Assembly: GCA_902622245.1 (NCBI GenBank)
Contig: CACNPC010000002.1
Coordinates: forward strand, 62,001 to 126,000
DNA length: 64,000 nt
Direction of reading: 5' to 3'
Source: an uncultured Pelagibacteraceae bacterium
GTDB lineage: Bacteria; Pseudomonadota; Alphaproteobacteria; Pelagibacterales; Pelagibacteraceae
The position numbers and the translations under genes are program-made. Positions 1 through 7,737 of the stretch are shown here, piece by piece (positions within the stretch are counted from its first letter, which is position 1; each line of letters begins with the position of its first letter). The notes under the pieces were generated by a model. That model searched no databases and was not told where the DNA came from. It saw only the letters and a list, made by a program, of their open reading frames with translations.

Positions 1-1
1 T

Positions 2-784
2 TTATTAACTGTGGGAAATGAAATATTAGAAGCTACAATGAGCTACAGGTGCAGATGGTTTGAGTACCTATGTTACAGACCTTTATTAAAAGACTATTAT
101 AATAAAGATCCAAATATGAGACATGAGTCAGCACCAAAGCCTAGATTAACAGATGCAGATTATAGAAAAGACTATTTATCAGATAAAATTGGTGTAACTA
201 AAAGACTTGAATGGACAGAAAATAAATACTTTGTCACAACTGAGGAAGAGCCATTATTTGATGCCGCAGATATTCTAAGGTTTGGAAAGGATTTGGTTGT
301 ACAACACGGATTTACAACTAACTTAAAAGGAATTGATTGGATAAAAAGACATTTTAAGGATCATAGAGTTCATGCTGTAAATTTCCCAGGCGATCCTTAT
401 CCAATTCATATTGATGCAACCTTTACCCCAATTAAAGAAGGGTTAATTATAAATAATCCACAACGAAGACTTCCAAAAGAACAAAGAAAATTATTTGAAG
501 ATAATGGATGGGAAATTATTGATGCTGCACAACCTGCTCATAATACCCCACCACCACTTTGTTACTCTTCAGTATGGCTATCAATGAATGTTTTAGTTCT
601 TGACCCTAAAACTGTATGCGTTGAAAAAAGTGAAAAATATCAAGCTGAACAGTTAGATAAATTAGGTATGGAAGTTATCCCTGTAGAATTGAGAGATGCA
701 TATGCTTTTGGTGGAGGCCTTCATTGTTGTACAGCCGATGTTTATAGAGAAGGTACTTTAAAAGATTATTTTCCAAAACAATAA
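2..784 (+). CDS. Glycine amidinotransferase-like protein (5'-truncated by window edge)
   Basis: Amidinotransferases of this family move the amidino group of arginine to an acceptor amine; with glycine the products are guanidinoacetate and ornithine. The family triad is visible: Asp in 'DAADILRFGKD', His in 'PIHIDATF', and the nucleophilic Cys in the C-terminal 'GGGLHCCTADV'. The reading frame is open to the window edge, and the GTG used by the ORF track lies inside a conserved family stretch ('VGNEILEATMSYR'), so it is probably an internal Val and the true start lies to the left. The stop is one base before the threonine aldolase ATG, which implies co-transcription. The acceptor cannot be told from sequence; inosamine-phosphate amidinotransferases look similar. 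Confidence 0.85.
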   Translation, partial: LLTVGNEILEATMSYRCRWFEYLCYRPLLKDYYNKDPNMRHESAPKPRLTDADYRKDYLSDKIGVTKRLEWTENKYFVTTEEEPLFDAADILRFGKDLVVQHGFTTNLKGIDWIKRHFKDHRVHAVNFPGDPYPIHIDATFTPIKEGLIINNPQRRLPKEQRKLFEDNGWEIIDAAQPAHNTPPPLCYSSVWLSMNVLVLDPKTVCVEKSEKYQAEQLDKLGMEVIPVELRDAYAFGGGLHCCTADVYREGTLKDYFPKQ

Positions 785-785
785 A

Positions 786-1835
786 ATGAACGCAAAAATT
801 AATACAAAACGTAAAAGAGTAAAATTTGCTTCAGATAATGTGACAGGAGCTTGTCCAGAAGTTTTGGATGCAATTATCAAAGCAAATGATGGTATTGCTC
901 CTCCGTATGGTAACGATGAAATTTCAGGTGTGTTACAAGAAAAATTTTCTAAAATTTTCGAAAAGGATGTAATTGTTTACCCCACAGCATCAGGAACTGC
1001 ATCAAATGCTTTAGCACTTTCTGCTATTTCTCCATCATTTGGAAATATTTATTGCCATAAATTTTCTCATATCAATGTTGATGAGTGTGGAGCCCCTGAA
1101 TTTTATACAGGTGGAGCAAAACTTGTTCCATTAAACGGTAAAGACGGCAAAATAACAGTTGATGAGCTAAATGATAATATTGGAGGGTTTGGAATTGTGC
1201 ATCATACTCAACCATCTATTGTTAGCATAACTCAAGCAACAGAAACTGGTGAAGTTTATACTTTAGATCAAATTAGAAATATCTCTGAAATTGCACATAA
1301 AAAAAAATTAAAAGTACATATGGATGGTGCTAGGTTCGCTAATGCGCTTGTTTCACTTGATGTTACACCTGCAGAAATGACATGGAAATCAGGAATTGAC
1401 ATATTATCTTTTGGGGCAACGAAGAACGGATGTATAGCAGCTGAAGCAATTATTATATTTAATAAGGAATTAGTTGGCAATTTACCTTTTTTGTTAAAAA
1501 GATCCGGTCATCTATTGTCTAAAATGCGTTTTGTTTCTGCACAATTAGATGGATATATCTCAAATGATGTTTGGTTAAAAAATGCAAGACATGCAAATCT
1601 GATGGCAAAAAAATTAAGCGATGGTTTAGTTTCTAGTAATCAAGTTAAACTTGAATATCCAACTGAGGCAAATGAAGTTTTTGTTAAACTGCCAAAAAAG
1701 ATGGTTGAGCATTTAAATTCAGAAGAATATATGATGAGCAATGAGGAATTAGGCGGTAAGACGGTTAGACTTGTTACAGCTTGGAATACCAAAAGTAGTG
1801 AAGTAGAAGAGTTTCTAAAAACTATATCTAATTAA
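786..1835 (+). CDS. ltaE: Low-specificity L-threonine aldolase (PLP enzyme)
   Basis: A 349-aa PLP-dependent fold-type I aldolase that splits threonine or allo-threonine to glycine and acetaldehyde. The N-terminal 'FASDNVTGACPEV', the 'PTASGTASNALAL' cofactor loop, 'HMDGARFANAL' with the PLP-contacting Asp, and 'SFGATKNG' carrying the Schiff-base Lys are all typical, and the length is normal. It starts one base after the amidinotransferase stop. Being next to an enzyme that may consume glycine, it could supply glycine to it; that is inference. The 3' end overlaps the convergent ORF6C-like gene by 3 bases. Confidence 0.88.
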   Translation: MNAKINTKRKRVKFASDNVTGACPEVLDAIIKANDGIAPPYGNDEISGVLQEKFSKIFEKDVIVYPTASGTASNALALSAISPSFGNIYCHKFSHINVDECGAPEFYTGGAKLVPLNGKDGKITVDELNDNIGGFGIVHHTQPSIVSITQATETGEVYTLDQIRNISEIAHKKKLKVHMDGARFANALVSLDVTPAEMTWKSGIDILSFGATKNGCIAAEAIIIFNKELVGNLPFLLKRSGHLLSKMRFVSAQLDGYISNDVWLKNARHANLMAKKLSDGLVSSNQVKLEYPTEANEVFVKLPKKMVEHLNSEEYMMSNEELGGKTVRLVTAWNTKSSEVEEFLKTISN

Positions 1836-2059
1836 CTAGGATTTTCTTTTAAAAATTTAATATAGTTGATTACTTCATCAAATTTGTCATCAGGAATATC
1901 TTTATAAGTAGAATTAAATTTGTTTTTTACACATATTGCTACATGAGCATATGGATTTCTTCCTTTTGGATGATTTGGGTGATCAGGAAGTTGACCATCC
2001 AAATAATCGCCAGCTTCCTGAATAAATTTCCAGAGTTTACTTGTATTTTCCTTGTTCAT
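1832..2059 (-). CDS. Small ORF6C-like protein, 75 aa
   Basis: A 75-residue soluble protein. Its second half ('HVAICVKNKFNSTYKDIPDD' followed by 'KFDEVINYIKFL') resembles the ORF6C domain usually found at the C-terminus of phage antirepressor or regulatory proteins, where a 'kFgv-sYkdip-kkFdeai-yI' pattern is common. Here it stands alone with no N-terminal Bro/ANT domain and no phage genes around it. The ATG has no clear Shine-Dalgarno. It is the last gene of the leftward set and ends inside the stop of ltaE. Function is unknown; the family call is from pattern memory only. Confidence 0.6.
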   Translation of the reverse strand: MNKENTSKLWKFIQEAGDYLDGQLPDHPNHPKGRNPYAHVAICVKNKFNSTYKDIPDDKFDEVINYIKFLKENPS

Positions 2060-2102
2060 ACTGCTTCAAACTTTGTTTTATCTCAAAAAGTTCTAGGATT
2101 AA

Positions 2103-2696
2103 TTAGATTAATAGAGATTCAACAAATTCCCAATCTATAAGATTATCAACAAATTTATCTAAATATTCAGGTCTTCTATTTCTATAATCAATGTAATATG
2201 AATGTTCCCAGACATCACAACCAAGTATTGGTTTTAAGTTATCAATTAAAGGATTAGCAGCATTAGCTGTTTTTGTAACGACCAATTTATCATTATTTAA
2301 AGATAACCAACACCAACCTGATCCAAATTGAGTTATACCTGCTTGTTTAAATTGATCTTTAAATTTTTCAACGCTTCCAAAATCTTCTACAATTTTTTTC
2401 TCAAGTTTTGACGGAATATTCCCACCACCTTTTGGCTTCATGCACTTCCAAAAAAGATTATGGTTCCAATGCTGGCTTGCATTATTAAATATTCCAGCTT
2501 TTGAGTTATCTTTTGAGCTTTTAACAATTATATCTTCCAATGACATTTCAGCCATGTCCGTATCTTTTATAAAATTGTTTAGATTTGTTATGTAGGTTTG
2601 ATGATGTTTTCCATGATGTAATTCTAATGTTTCTTGTGACATTATTGGAGACAAAGCCTCATTAGAATAATCTAGTTTTGGTAATTCAAATGTCAT
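2103..2696 (-). CDS. sodB: Superoxide dismutase, Fe/Mn family (probably Fe)
   Basis: A cytoplasmic 197-aa enzyme that disproportionates superoxide. Metal ligands are visible as His in 'LELHHGKHHQTY', His in 'ASQHWNHNLFW', and Asp and His in 'DVWEHSYYIDYRN'. The 'FNNASQHWNH' and 'FGSGWCWL' stretches are closer to Fe-SodB than to Mn-SodA. Length is standard. There is no signal peptide. It lies downstream of an exported MsrB and a 61-aa protein on the same strand, an oxidative-damage group. The 64-base upstream spacer holds a 14-base palindrome. Confidence 0.95.
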   Translation of the reverse strand: MTFELPKLDYSNEALSPIMSQETLELHHGKHHQTYITNLNNFIKDTDMAEMSLEDIIVKSSKDNSKAGIFNNASQHWNHNLFWKCMKPKGGGNIPSKLEKKIVEDFGSVEKFKDQFKQAGITQFGSGWCWLSLNNDKLVVTKTANAANPLIDNLKPILGCDVWEHSYYIDYRNRRPEYLDKFVDNLIDWEFVESLLI

Positions 2697-2727
2697 AGTT
2701 ATTTTTTATAATATTTTCTTGTAAATA

Positions 2728-2741
2728 AACTTAATTAAGTT
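2728..2741. promoter_or_regulatory. 14-base perfect palindrome upstream of sodB
   Basis: AACTTAATTAAGTT reads the same on both strands and lies about 30 bases upstream of the sodB ATG, between the 61-aa ORF and sodB. It could be an operator. It is short and AT-only except for one C/G pair, so chance cannot be excluded. Confidence 0.25.
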
Positions 2742-2760
2742 GACGCAATTAAATACAAAA

Positions 2761-2946
2761 TTAGCTTTCTAAAGCGTTTTCTTCTCTCATAAGAATAGGT
2801 CGACCATCTTGAGCAGTGTTTAAAGGTATAATCTTACCATTGTATCTTGCGCATAACGTAGGTGCACTTCTCACTTGTTCTCCCAAATTTACTTCTAAAT
2901 CTGCTATAACTAATTCAACCCCTTTCAATATACTCAATATCTTCAT
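2761..2946 (-). CDS. Unrecognised 61-aa protein between msrB and sodB
   Basis: I do not recognise this protein. It begins 'MKILSILKGVELVIADLE', has one Cys ('PTLCARYNGK') and no obvious membrane segment. Support for a real gene comes from a strong Shine-Dalgarno (GGAGG four bases before the ATG), from its position 12 bases after msrB on the same strand, and from filling the gap before sodB. Its neighbours suggest a redox-related role, but that is guilt by association only. The plus-strand ORF over the same region is a shadow. Confidence 0.6.
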   Translation of the reverse strand: MKILSILKGVELVIADLEVNLGEQVRSAPTLCARYNGKIIPLNTAQDGRPILMREENALES

Positions 2947-2958
2947 TATTCCTCCGTT

Positions 2959-3417
2959 TTATGATGATGGCTTAAATATTAAACACAAGCCGTTATTACA
3001 ATATCTCTTTCCTGTCGACCCAGGACCGTCTTCAAAGACATGTCCGTGATGAGCACCACATTTTGCACAATGGTATTCAATTCTTTTCATGCCAAAGCTG
3101 TAATCAACCTTAGTTTTAAAAGCTCCAGGAAGCGCCTCTGTAAATGATGGCCAACCAGTTCCACTATCAAATTTCGAGCTAGACTTAAATAGTTTAGCTC
3201 CACAATTTGCACAGTGATAAAAACCTTCTCTTTTCTCATAATTAAGAGGGCTTGAGAATGGTCGTTCGGTTGCTTCCTCAAACATTATTTTTTTTTGGGC
3301 TTCTGTTAAATTTTGATTAATTATTTTTTTGGTTTCAGCTAATGAAATTTTGTATGGAAAAATACTGTATAATAATGATCCAAATATAGATAATTTTATA
3401 AATTTTCTTTTGTTCAT
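2959..3417 (-). CDS. msrB: Peptide-methionine (R)-S-oxide reductase with signal peptide
   Basis: This enzyme reduces methionine-R-sulfoxide in damaged proteins. The MsrB core is complete: first zinc CxxC in 'HCANCGAKLF', 'GTGWPSF', second zinc CxxC with 'CAKCGAHHGHVF', and the catalytic Cys in 'GKRYCNNG'. Unlike the usual cytoplasmic enzyme it has an N-terminal basic and hydrophobic leader (roughly residues 1-27, 'MNKRKFIKLSIFGSLLYSIF', ending near 'SLAETKK'), so it is predicted to act in the periplasm. It is followed by the 61-aa gene and sodB. Confidence 0.93.
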   Translation of the reverse strand: MNKRKFIKLSIFGSLLYSIFPYKISLAETKKIINQNLTEAQKKIMFEEATERPFSSPLNYEKREGFYHCANCGAKLFKSSSKFDSGTGWPSFTEALPGAFKTKVDYSFGMKRIEYHCAKCGAHHGHVFEDGPGSTGKRYCNNGLCLIFKPSS

Positions 3418-3483
3418 AACTTTCTTAATAGATCAATATTACTTTATTTGAATGAGATATTTTGACAGTTTCGATTTTAAATT

Positions 3484-3510
3484 GGTAGCTCCATAATTAA
3501 TGAAGCTACC
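3484..3510 (-). terminator. Stem-loop after the GYD-domain gene
   Basis: GGTAGCT pairs with AGCTACC, extended by CAT/ATG after one mismatch, around a 5-base AATTA loop. It starts 7 bases past the GYD gene stop. The T tract is weak on both strands, so it may act as a transcript-end stabiliser rather than a strong intrinsic terminator. It is the clearest hairpin in the left third of the window. Confidence 0.55.
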
Positions 3511-3517
3511 ATTAAGA

Positions 3518-3841
3518 TTATTGTCCAGGCACTTTATAGCCACTCGATACTTTTGTTGCATGATTTGCAATTTCATTCATTGGTGTTTCTTCACAAATGG
3601 CGATATTTTTAAGTGCACCACTTCCCTCAGTAGCCATTTTTATAGCAGCCATTTGCTCAAATGTACCATGGGTTTCAACCATAAAGTCATAGGGTCCTCT
3701 CAAATATGTGTAAGATTTCATTTCAGCACCAACACTTTCAGAACACTTTCTAGCAGCCTCAGATCTATCTGATCCAGGATCTTTTAAAAAACCTGCGAAT
3801 GCTTTCTCTGTAAAATTTCCCATTAAAAAAAATTTAGCCAT
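3518..3841 (-). CDS. GYD-domain protein
   Basis: A 107-aa protein of the GYD family (PF08734), small ferredoxin-like-fold proteins of unknown activity. The family-type 'RGPYDFMVETHGTFEQMAA' carries the G-[PY]-YD motif, and the N-terminal 'MAKFFLMGNFTEKAFAGFL' is typical. The start is well supported by AGGAGG six bases upstream. It lies upstream of the msrB group and is followed by a stem-loop, so it is probably its own transcription unit. Confidence 0.82.
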   Translation of the reverse strand: MAKFFLMGNFTEKAFAGFLKDPGSDRSEAARKCSESVGAEMKSYTYLRGPYDFMVETHGTFEQMAAIKMATEGSGALKNIAICEETPMNEIANHATKVSSGYKVPGQ

Positions 3842-3911
3842 AGATACCTCCTTTAAATGTATTATAGCACTTAAAATAATTTTTTTAATATTTTATTGAT
3901 TAATAAAAAAT

Positions 3912-4568
3912 TTATTCTCTTCCAATTTCCAATAATTGTGGTGGTTCAAATACTCCACTTTGTATTTCACTGTTTGATATATTTATCATGGATTTTGCAA
4001 CAATTTCTGCATTAATCGATTTATATTTTTTTAAATCTCCAACTAAAATTGGCGATATACATTTCATAGCAAAAATACCTATTTTTTCTCCAAGTCTTTC
4101 CTCATTTCTTTTTCCAATTAAAAATGAAGGTCTAATTACAATAAATTTTTTAAAGTTTAGTTCTTTTAATTCTTCTTCAGCCATACCTTTATTTTTTAAA
4201 TATAAATTTGTTTTTTTTGAACTGGCACCCAATGAAGAAATATAAGTAAAATTTTGTACATTATTATCACTACAAATTTTTCCAATAGTTAAAGGTAAAT
4301 TATACTCTATGTTTATATAATCTTGTTTGTTAGGTGTTTTTTTTCTTGTAGTTCCAATACAAAAAAAACAATCATCACCTTTTATTTCTGACTTAATATT
4401 TTCTAATTTCGTAAAATCTGTTTGAACAACTTCTATTTTGGGATCGATTTTTGAAGTAGAAGATCTTACAAAAACCTTAATTTTTTTATATTTTTGATCA
4501 TCAGCTAACAATTTAAGTAATATTCCACCAATTAATCCAGTTGAGCCGAATATTAATGCTGTTTTCAT
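3912..4568 (-). CDS. NAD(P)-binding protein, HTATIP2/NmrA-like
   Basis: A 218-aa Rossmann-fold protein of the atypical short-chain dehydrogenase group. The N-terminal dinucleotide motif 'IFGSTGLIGG' is intact, a 'FFCIGTTRKK' strand follows, and 'YISSLGASSKKTNLYLKNKG' contains the Ser and Lys that align with the TIP30/YwnB-like subgroup. The substrate is unknown. It lies 15 bases downstream of the MFS transporter gene on the same strand and may be the last gene of that unit. Confidence 0.75.
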   Translation of the reverse strand: MKTALIFGSTGLIGGILLKLLADDQKYKKIKVFVRSSTSKIDPKIEVVQTDFTKLENIKSEIKGDDCFFCIGTTRKKTPNKQDYINIEYNLPLTIGKICSDNNVQNFTYISSLGASSKKTNLYLKNKGMAEEELKELNFKKFIVIRPSFLIGKRNEERLGEKIGIFAMKCISPILVGDLKKYKSINAEIVAKSMINISNSEIQSGVFEPPQLLEIGRE

Positions 4569-4583
4569 AATTTTGAACTTACA

Positions 4584-5876
4584 CTAAATTTTCTTAAATT
4601 CGTTTAAATTATTTGGTTCATCTATTGGTTCAGTTGAAGGATTAAGTTCTATACCGGCTGGAGTAATAGTTTGAGGCATAGGTACAAATTGTGAATCTGG
4701 GTTATCGCCAGACTCTCTAACTTGCATTCTATATATTCCAAATAAACCAATAAATGAATGAAATATAATTAAGAAAATAAAAAATCCATTTTCTCCTAAA
4801 AATTCCATAAATAATGAGCACATAAAAGGACCGCAAATTGCACCTAGACCAAAAACAAATTGTAATCCTGCTCCTGCTGCTACAAATTTTTCTTTTGGTA
4901 TAAAATCATTTGTGTGTGCAAAAATTAATGCAAACATTGGCAGACTACAAAAAGAAAAACACATTATACAGATATAAAAAAATAATTTTGATGTAGCTAA
5001 ACCTGCAGGCATATACATTTGACCCGAAGAAATAATCGCCAAAAAACAAAATAAAGCTGCTCCAAATGTTGTATAAATAATTACAATTCTTCTATCCAAA
5101 ACATCTGATAATTTTCCAATTGGCCATTGAGATATAGCTCCAGATATAGCAAATAAAAATGTTACTATTGATACTTCTAAAATACTAAAATTCATCGATG
5201 TAGCATAAACTGCAATCAATGAGAAAACAGCTGAATGTGATATTCCAATTAAAAACGAACTTACAACACCAAATGGTGATGATTTATAAACTTCCTTTAG
5301 CTTCATGCCTGATATTTTTTTAAAGTTTGGAGCTTTTCTTTTCGTTAATAATATTGGAACAAGAGACAATGACATAAATAAAGATATCAGTATAAAAGGT
5401 TGAAAGTTTTCTGGTTTACTAAAGTTTATGAAAAACATTCCAATCGCCATAGAGGCATACATAACAATCATGTAGATTGATAAAACACTACCTCTATTCT
5501 TATTTGTAGATCTATCGTTTAACCAGCTTTCAGCAATTGTATAAAGACAAACCATGCTAAATCCAGAAATCATTCTAAGCACAAACCATGAAATAGGATT
5601 TACAAAAATAGAGTGTAACAAGACCACAATTGAAGTGACAGAAGCAAAAGCTGCGAATACTCTAATATGTCCAACTCTATGAATTAATGATTGTATAATT
5701 TTTGCTCCAATAAAATATCCAACAAAATATCCAGAAAATAAAAAACCTGTCGAGGATAGACCAAAATTTTCTTTAACTGCTCTAACACCTAAAAGAGTAC
5801 CTTGAAAACCATGAGCTAGCATTATAAATGCCATACCCATAAAAAGAGCCCAAGAGTTTTTTATAATTTTGTTCAT
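4584..5876 (-). CDS. MFS transporter, YcaD-like
   Basis: A 430-aa inner-membrane protein with about 12 hydrophobic segments in two halves. Family features include 'FLFSGYFVGYFIGAKII' in TM2 and the cytoplasmic 'ESWLNDRSTNKNRGSVLS' loop of YcaD-like MFS proteins. The C-terminal 40 residues are a Pro/Asn-rich cytoplasmic tail. The substrate is not predictable. The ATG follows an inverted repeat directly and lacks a visible Shine-Dalgarno, so translation may depend on the upstream gene or on RNA folding. Confidence 0.82.
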   Translation of the reverse strand: MNKIIKNSWALFMGMAFIMLAHGFQGTLLGVRAVKENFGLSSTGFLFSGYFVGYFIGAKIIQSLIHRVGHIRVFAAFASVTSIVVLLHSIFVNPISWFVLRMISGFSMVCLYTIAESWLNDRSTNKNRGSVLSIYMIVMYASMAIGMFFINFSKPENFQPFILISLFMSLSLVPILLTKRKAPNFKKISGMKLKEVYKSSPFGVVSSFLIGISHSAVFSLIAVYATSMNFSILEVSIVTFLFAISGAISQWPIGKLSDVLDRRIVIIYTTFGAALFCFLAIISSGQMYMPAGLATSKLFFYICIMCFSFCSLPMFALIFAHTNDFIPKEKFVAAGAGLQFVFGLGAICGPFMCSLFMEFLGENGFFIFLIIFHSFIGLFGIYRMQVRESGDNPDSQFVPMPQTITPAGIELNPSTEPIDEPNNLNEFKKI

Positions 5877-5909
5877 AAAATTAGCGGTGTTTATGGGCGA
5901 TCTAATTTT
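5877..5909 (-). promoter_or_regulatory. Inverted repeat abutting the MFS start codon
   Basis: AAAATTAG and CTAATTTT form an 8-base stem with a 17-base loop. On the transcript the stem ends at the base before the MFS ATG, covering the place a ribosome-binding site would occupy. It could be a translational gate, or a weak terminator for the upstream EamA gene. It is AT-rich, so stability is modest. Confidence 0.3.
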
Positions 5910-5946
5910 AAATCAAGACAAATTTGTGACAAAAAGAAAAATAATT

Positions 5947-6813
5947 TTATTTAGAAGAAGATTTTAATTTTAGATATGAGTGAACAGCTATAGTGAATAT
6001 AATTACAAGTCCACCAACTATTGTCTCTATACTCGGCTGTTCTTTGATAACTAACCAAACCCAAATGGGTCCTAAAATGGTCTCTAGAAGAAAAAACAGA
6101 TTCACTTCCTCGGCAGGTATAAATCTTGGAGCAATCGTCACCAAAACGAATGGTATTGCTACACACAAAATACACATTAAAGGTATATAAATCAGGTCTT
6201 TTTCAACTAACTCATAACTTTCAACGAAAAAGAGAGCAAATAGAGCTACTGTAAGCTTACCAACAACTGCTGAAGGTAGTAAATCTCTATCTTTTGCTGA
6301 CCTTATTATTACCGCGTTGGTGGCGAGTCCAAAAGCTGTAGTTATACCCATAAGATCACCAAATAAGTTACCCATCTCTAGAGAGTCGTAAAATATATAT
6401 ATTACAGCAACTAAAGTAATGGCTATAGCTACCCAAGTCTTCTTATCGGGAACCTCTTTTAAAAATATTGCACCAAGGATTGCCGAAAGCATGGGTGCCA
6501 TTGCAATCATTATTAATGTATTTGCTACATTTGTATTTTGGATTGAAATTATAAATGTGATGTTACAAATCGAAAAACTTATAATATAAAAAATACCAGC
6601 ATAACCAACATTCAAAAATGCTTTAATAAAGTTTTTTTTATAAAATATAAGAAGTCCAATTAATACAGCTACAAATGGTATCGCACCTCTATAAAACAAT
6701 AATCCCCAAGTATCTATAGAAGATAATCTTATAAAAAGTGAATCTGGTGTGATAAACATCACAGCTATAAATGCAAGAGATGATCCTTTTTGCTGATTTG
6801 ATATGTTTTTCAA
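5947..6813 (-). CDS. EamA/DMT-family transporter
   Basis: A 288-aa protein with ten predicted membrane helices and the two EamA repeats; 'FIPAEEVNLFFLLETILGPIWVW' is the diagnostic C-terminal repeat. The ORF start is a TTG placed directly after the gshB TAG, in the same frame, so no start further upstream is possible. The next Met would cut TM1, so TTG is preferred. The close coupling to gshB hints at co-expression with glutathione synthesis, but the substrate is unknown. Confidence 0.82.
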   Translation of the reverse strand: MKNISNQQKGSSLAFIAVMFITPDSLFIRLSSIDTWGLLFYRGAIPFVAVLIGLLIFYKKNFIKAFLNVGYAGIFYIISFSICNITFIISIQNTNVANTLIMIAMAPMLSAILGAIFLKEVPDKKTWVAIAITLVAVIYIFYDSLEMGNLFGDLMGITTAFGLATNAVIIRSAKDRDLLPSAVVGKLTVALFALFFVESYELVEKDLIYIPLMCILCVAIPFVLVTIAPRFIPAEEVNLFFLLETILGPIWVWLVIKEQPSIETIVGGLVIIFTIAVHSYLKLKSSSK

Positions 6814-7737
6814 CTATAAACCTTTCCAAAAAGTCTTAGCCAAGTTTATCTGAGATAAATCAAAGTATGTTTTTATACCTGTTGGTGATGTTACATTTAT
6901 ATCTCCATTTAACTTTCCATCAATAAAGTCTATTCCTGCAAAGTAAATTCCGTCTTTCTTAATTTTTTTTGCAATTATATTTGAAATTTTTAGCTCTTTA
7001 TTACTTAAAAATGCGATTTTAGGTTTTGCACCTTTGCTCATATTGCTCAATATTGATCCTGATTTTGGAACTCTAGATATAGCTCCGCAAACCTTACCAT
7101 TTATAATAAAAACTCTTTTATCTCCAAACTTAATTTTATTTAAAAATTTTTGACACATAATGTGACCGTGTTTTTTCAATATTTGCTTTATTTTAAGTAA
7201 ATTAAGCTTCCCTGAAATAAGATTTATATCATTACCACCATAGCTATGAATAGGTTTAATTATTATCTTTTTATGTTTTTTGAAAAATTTTTTAATTTCA
7301 ATCAAATCTTTAGTAAATATTGTATCCGCCATATAGTTTTTAAAATTTAAAGAATAAAATTTTTCTGAAATATTTCTTACTGAAGTAGGATCATTAATAA
7401 TTTTTGTTTTATCTTTGATTCTATCTAGCATTAATGTTGTAGAAATATATTCCAAGTTAAAAGGTGGATCCTGTCGGATTAAAATATATTTTGCAAAGGA
7501 TAAGTCTAATTTTGATTTTTTTATAATTTTATAAAATTTCTTTTTTGAATAATCAATTTTAATAAAATATCCTTCACTTACAGTTTTTCCTCTTATATTC
7601 GATAAATTTTCTGGATAATAATAAAATAATTTATAACCCTTGTTTTGAGCTTCATTAGCTAAAAAAATAGTAGTATCTGTTTTGATATTTATTTTTTTTA
7701 AATTATCACCTTGTATAGCAACAATTTTATTGGTCAT
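6814..7737 (-). CDS. gshB: Glutathione synthetase
   Basis: This ATP-grasp ligase joins gamma-glutamylcysteine and glycine to make glutathione. Family landmarks are 'IRQDPPFNLEYISTTL', 'KPIHSYGGNDINLI' (ATP lid), 'GDKRVFIINGKVCGAISRVP', and the C-terminal 'DINVTSPTGI', where E is more usual in place of D. The preferred start is the Met at residue 4 of the ORF ('MTNKIVAIQGD'), which leaves an 11-base overlap with gshA. At 307 aa the length is normal. It is paired with gshA immediately upstream. Confidence 0.92.
   Translation of the reverse strand: MTNKIVAIQGDNLKKINIKTDTTIFLANEAQNKGYKLFYYYPENLSNIRGKTVSEGYFIKIDYSKKKFYKIIKKSKLDLSFAKYILIRQDPPFNLEYISTTLMLDRIKDKTKIINDPTSVRNISEKFYSLNFKNYMADTIFTKDLIEIKKFFKKHKKIIIKPIHSYGGNDINLISGKLNLLKIKQILKKHGHIMCQKFLNKIKFGDKRVFIINGKVCGAISRVPKSGSILSNMSKGAKPKIAFLSNKELKISNIIAKKIKKDGIYFAGIDFIDGKLNGDINVTSPTGIKTYFDLSQINLAKTFWKGL

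Noticed and set aside
1268-1480. 70-aa minus-strand ORF inside ltaE
   Set aside because: It is antisense to the PLP-binding region of a clear gene and is a shadow frame.
1832-2059. Prophage remnant suggested by the ORF6C-like gene
   Set aside because: No integrase, structural phage gene, tRNA target or att repeat lies nearby and composition matches the host.
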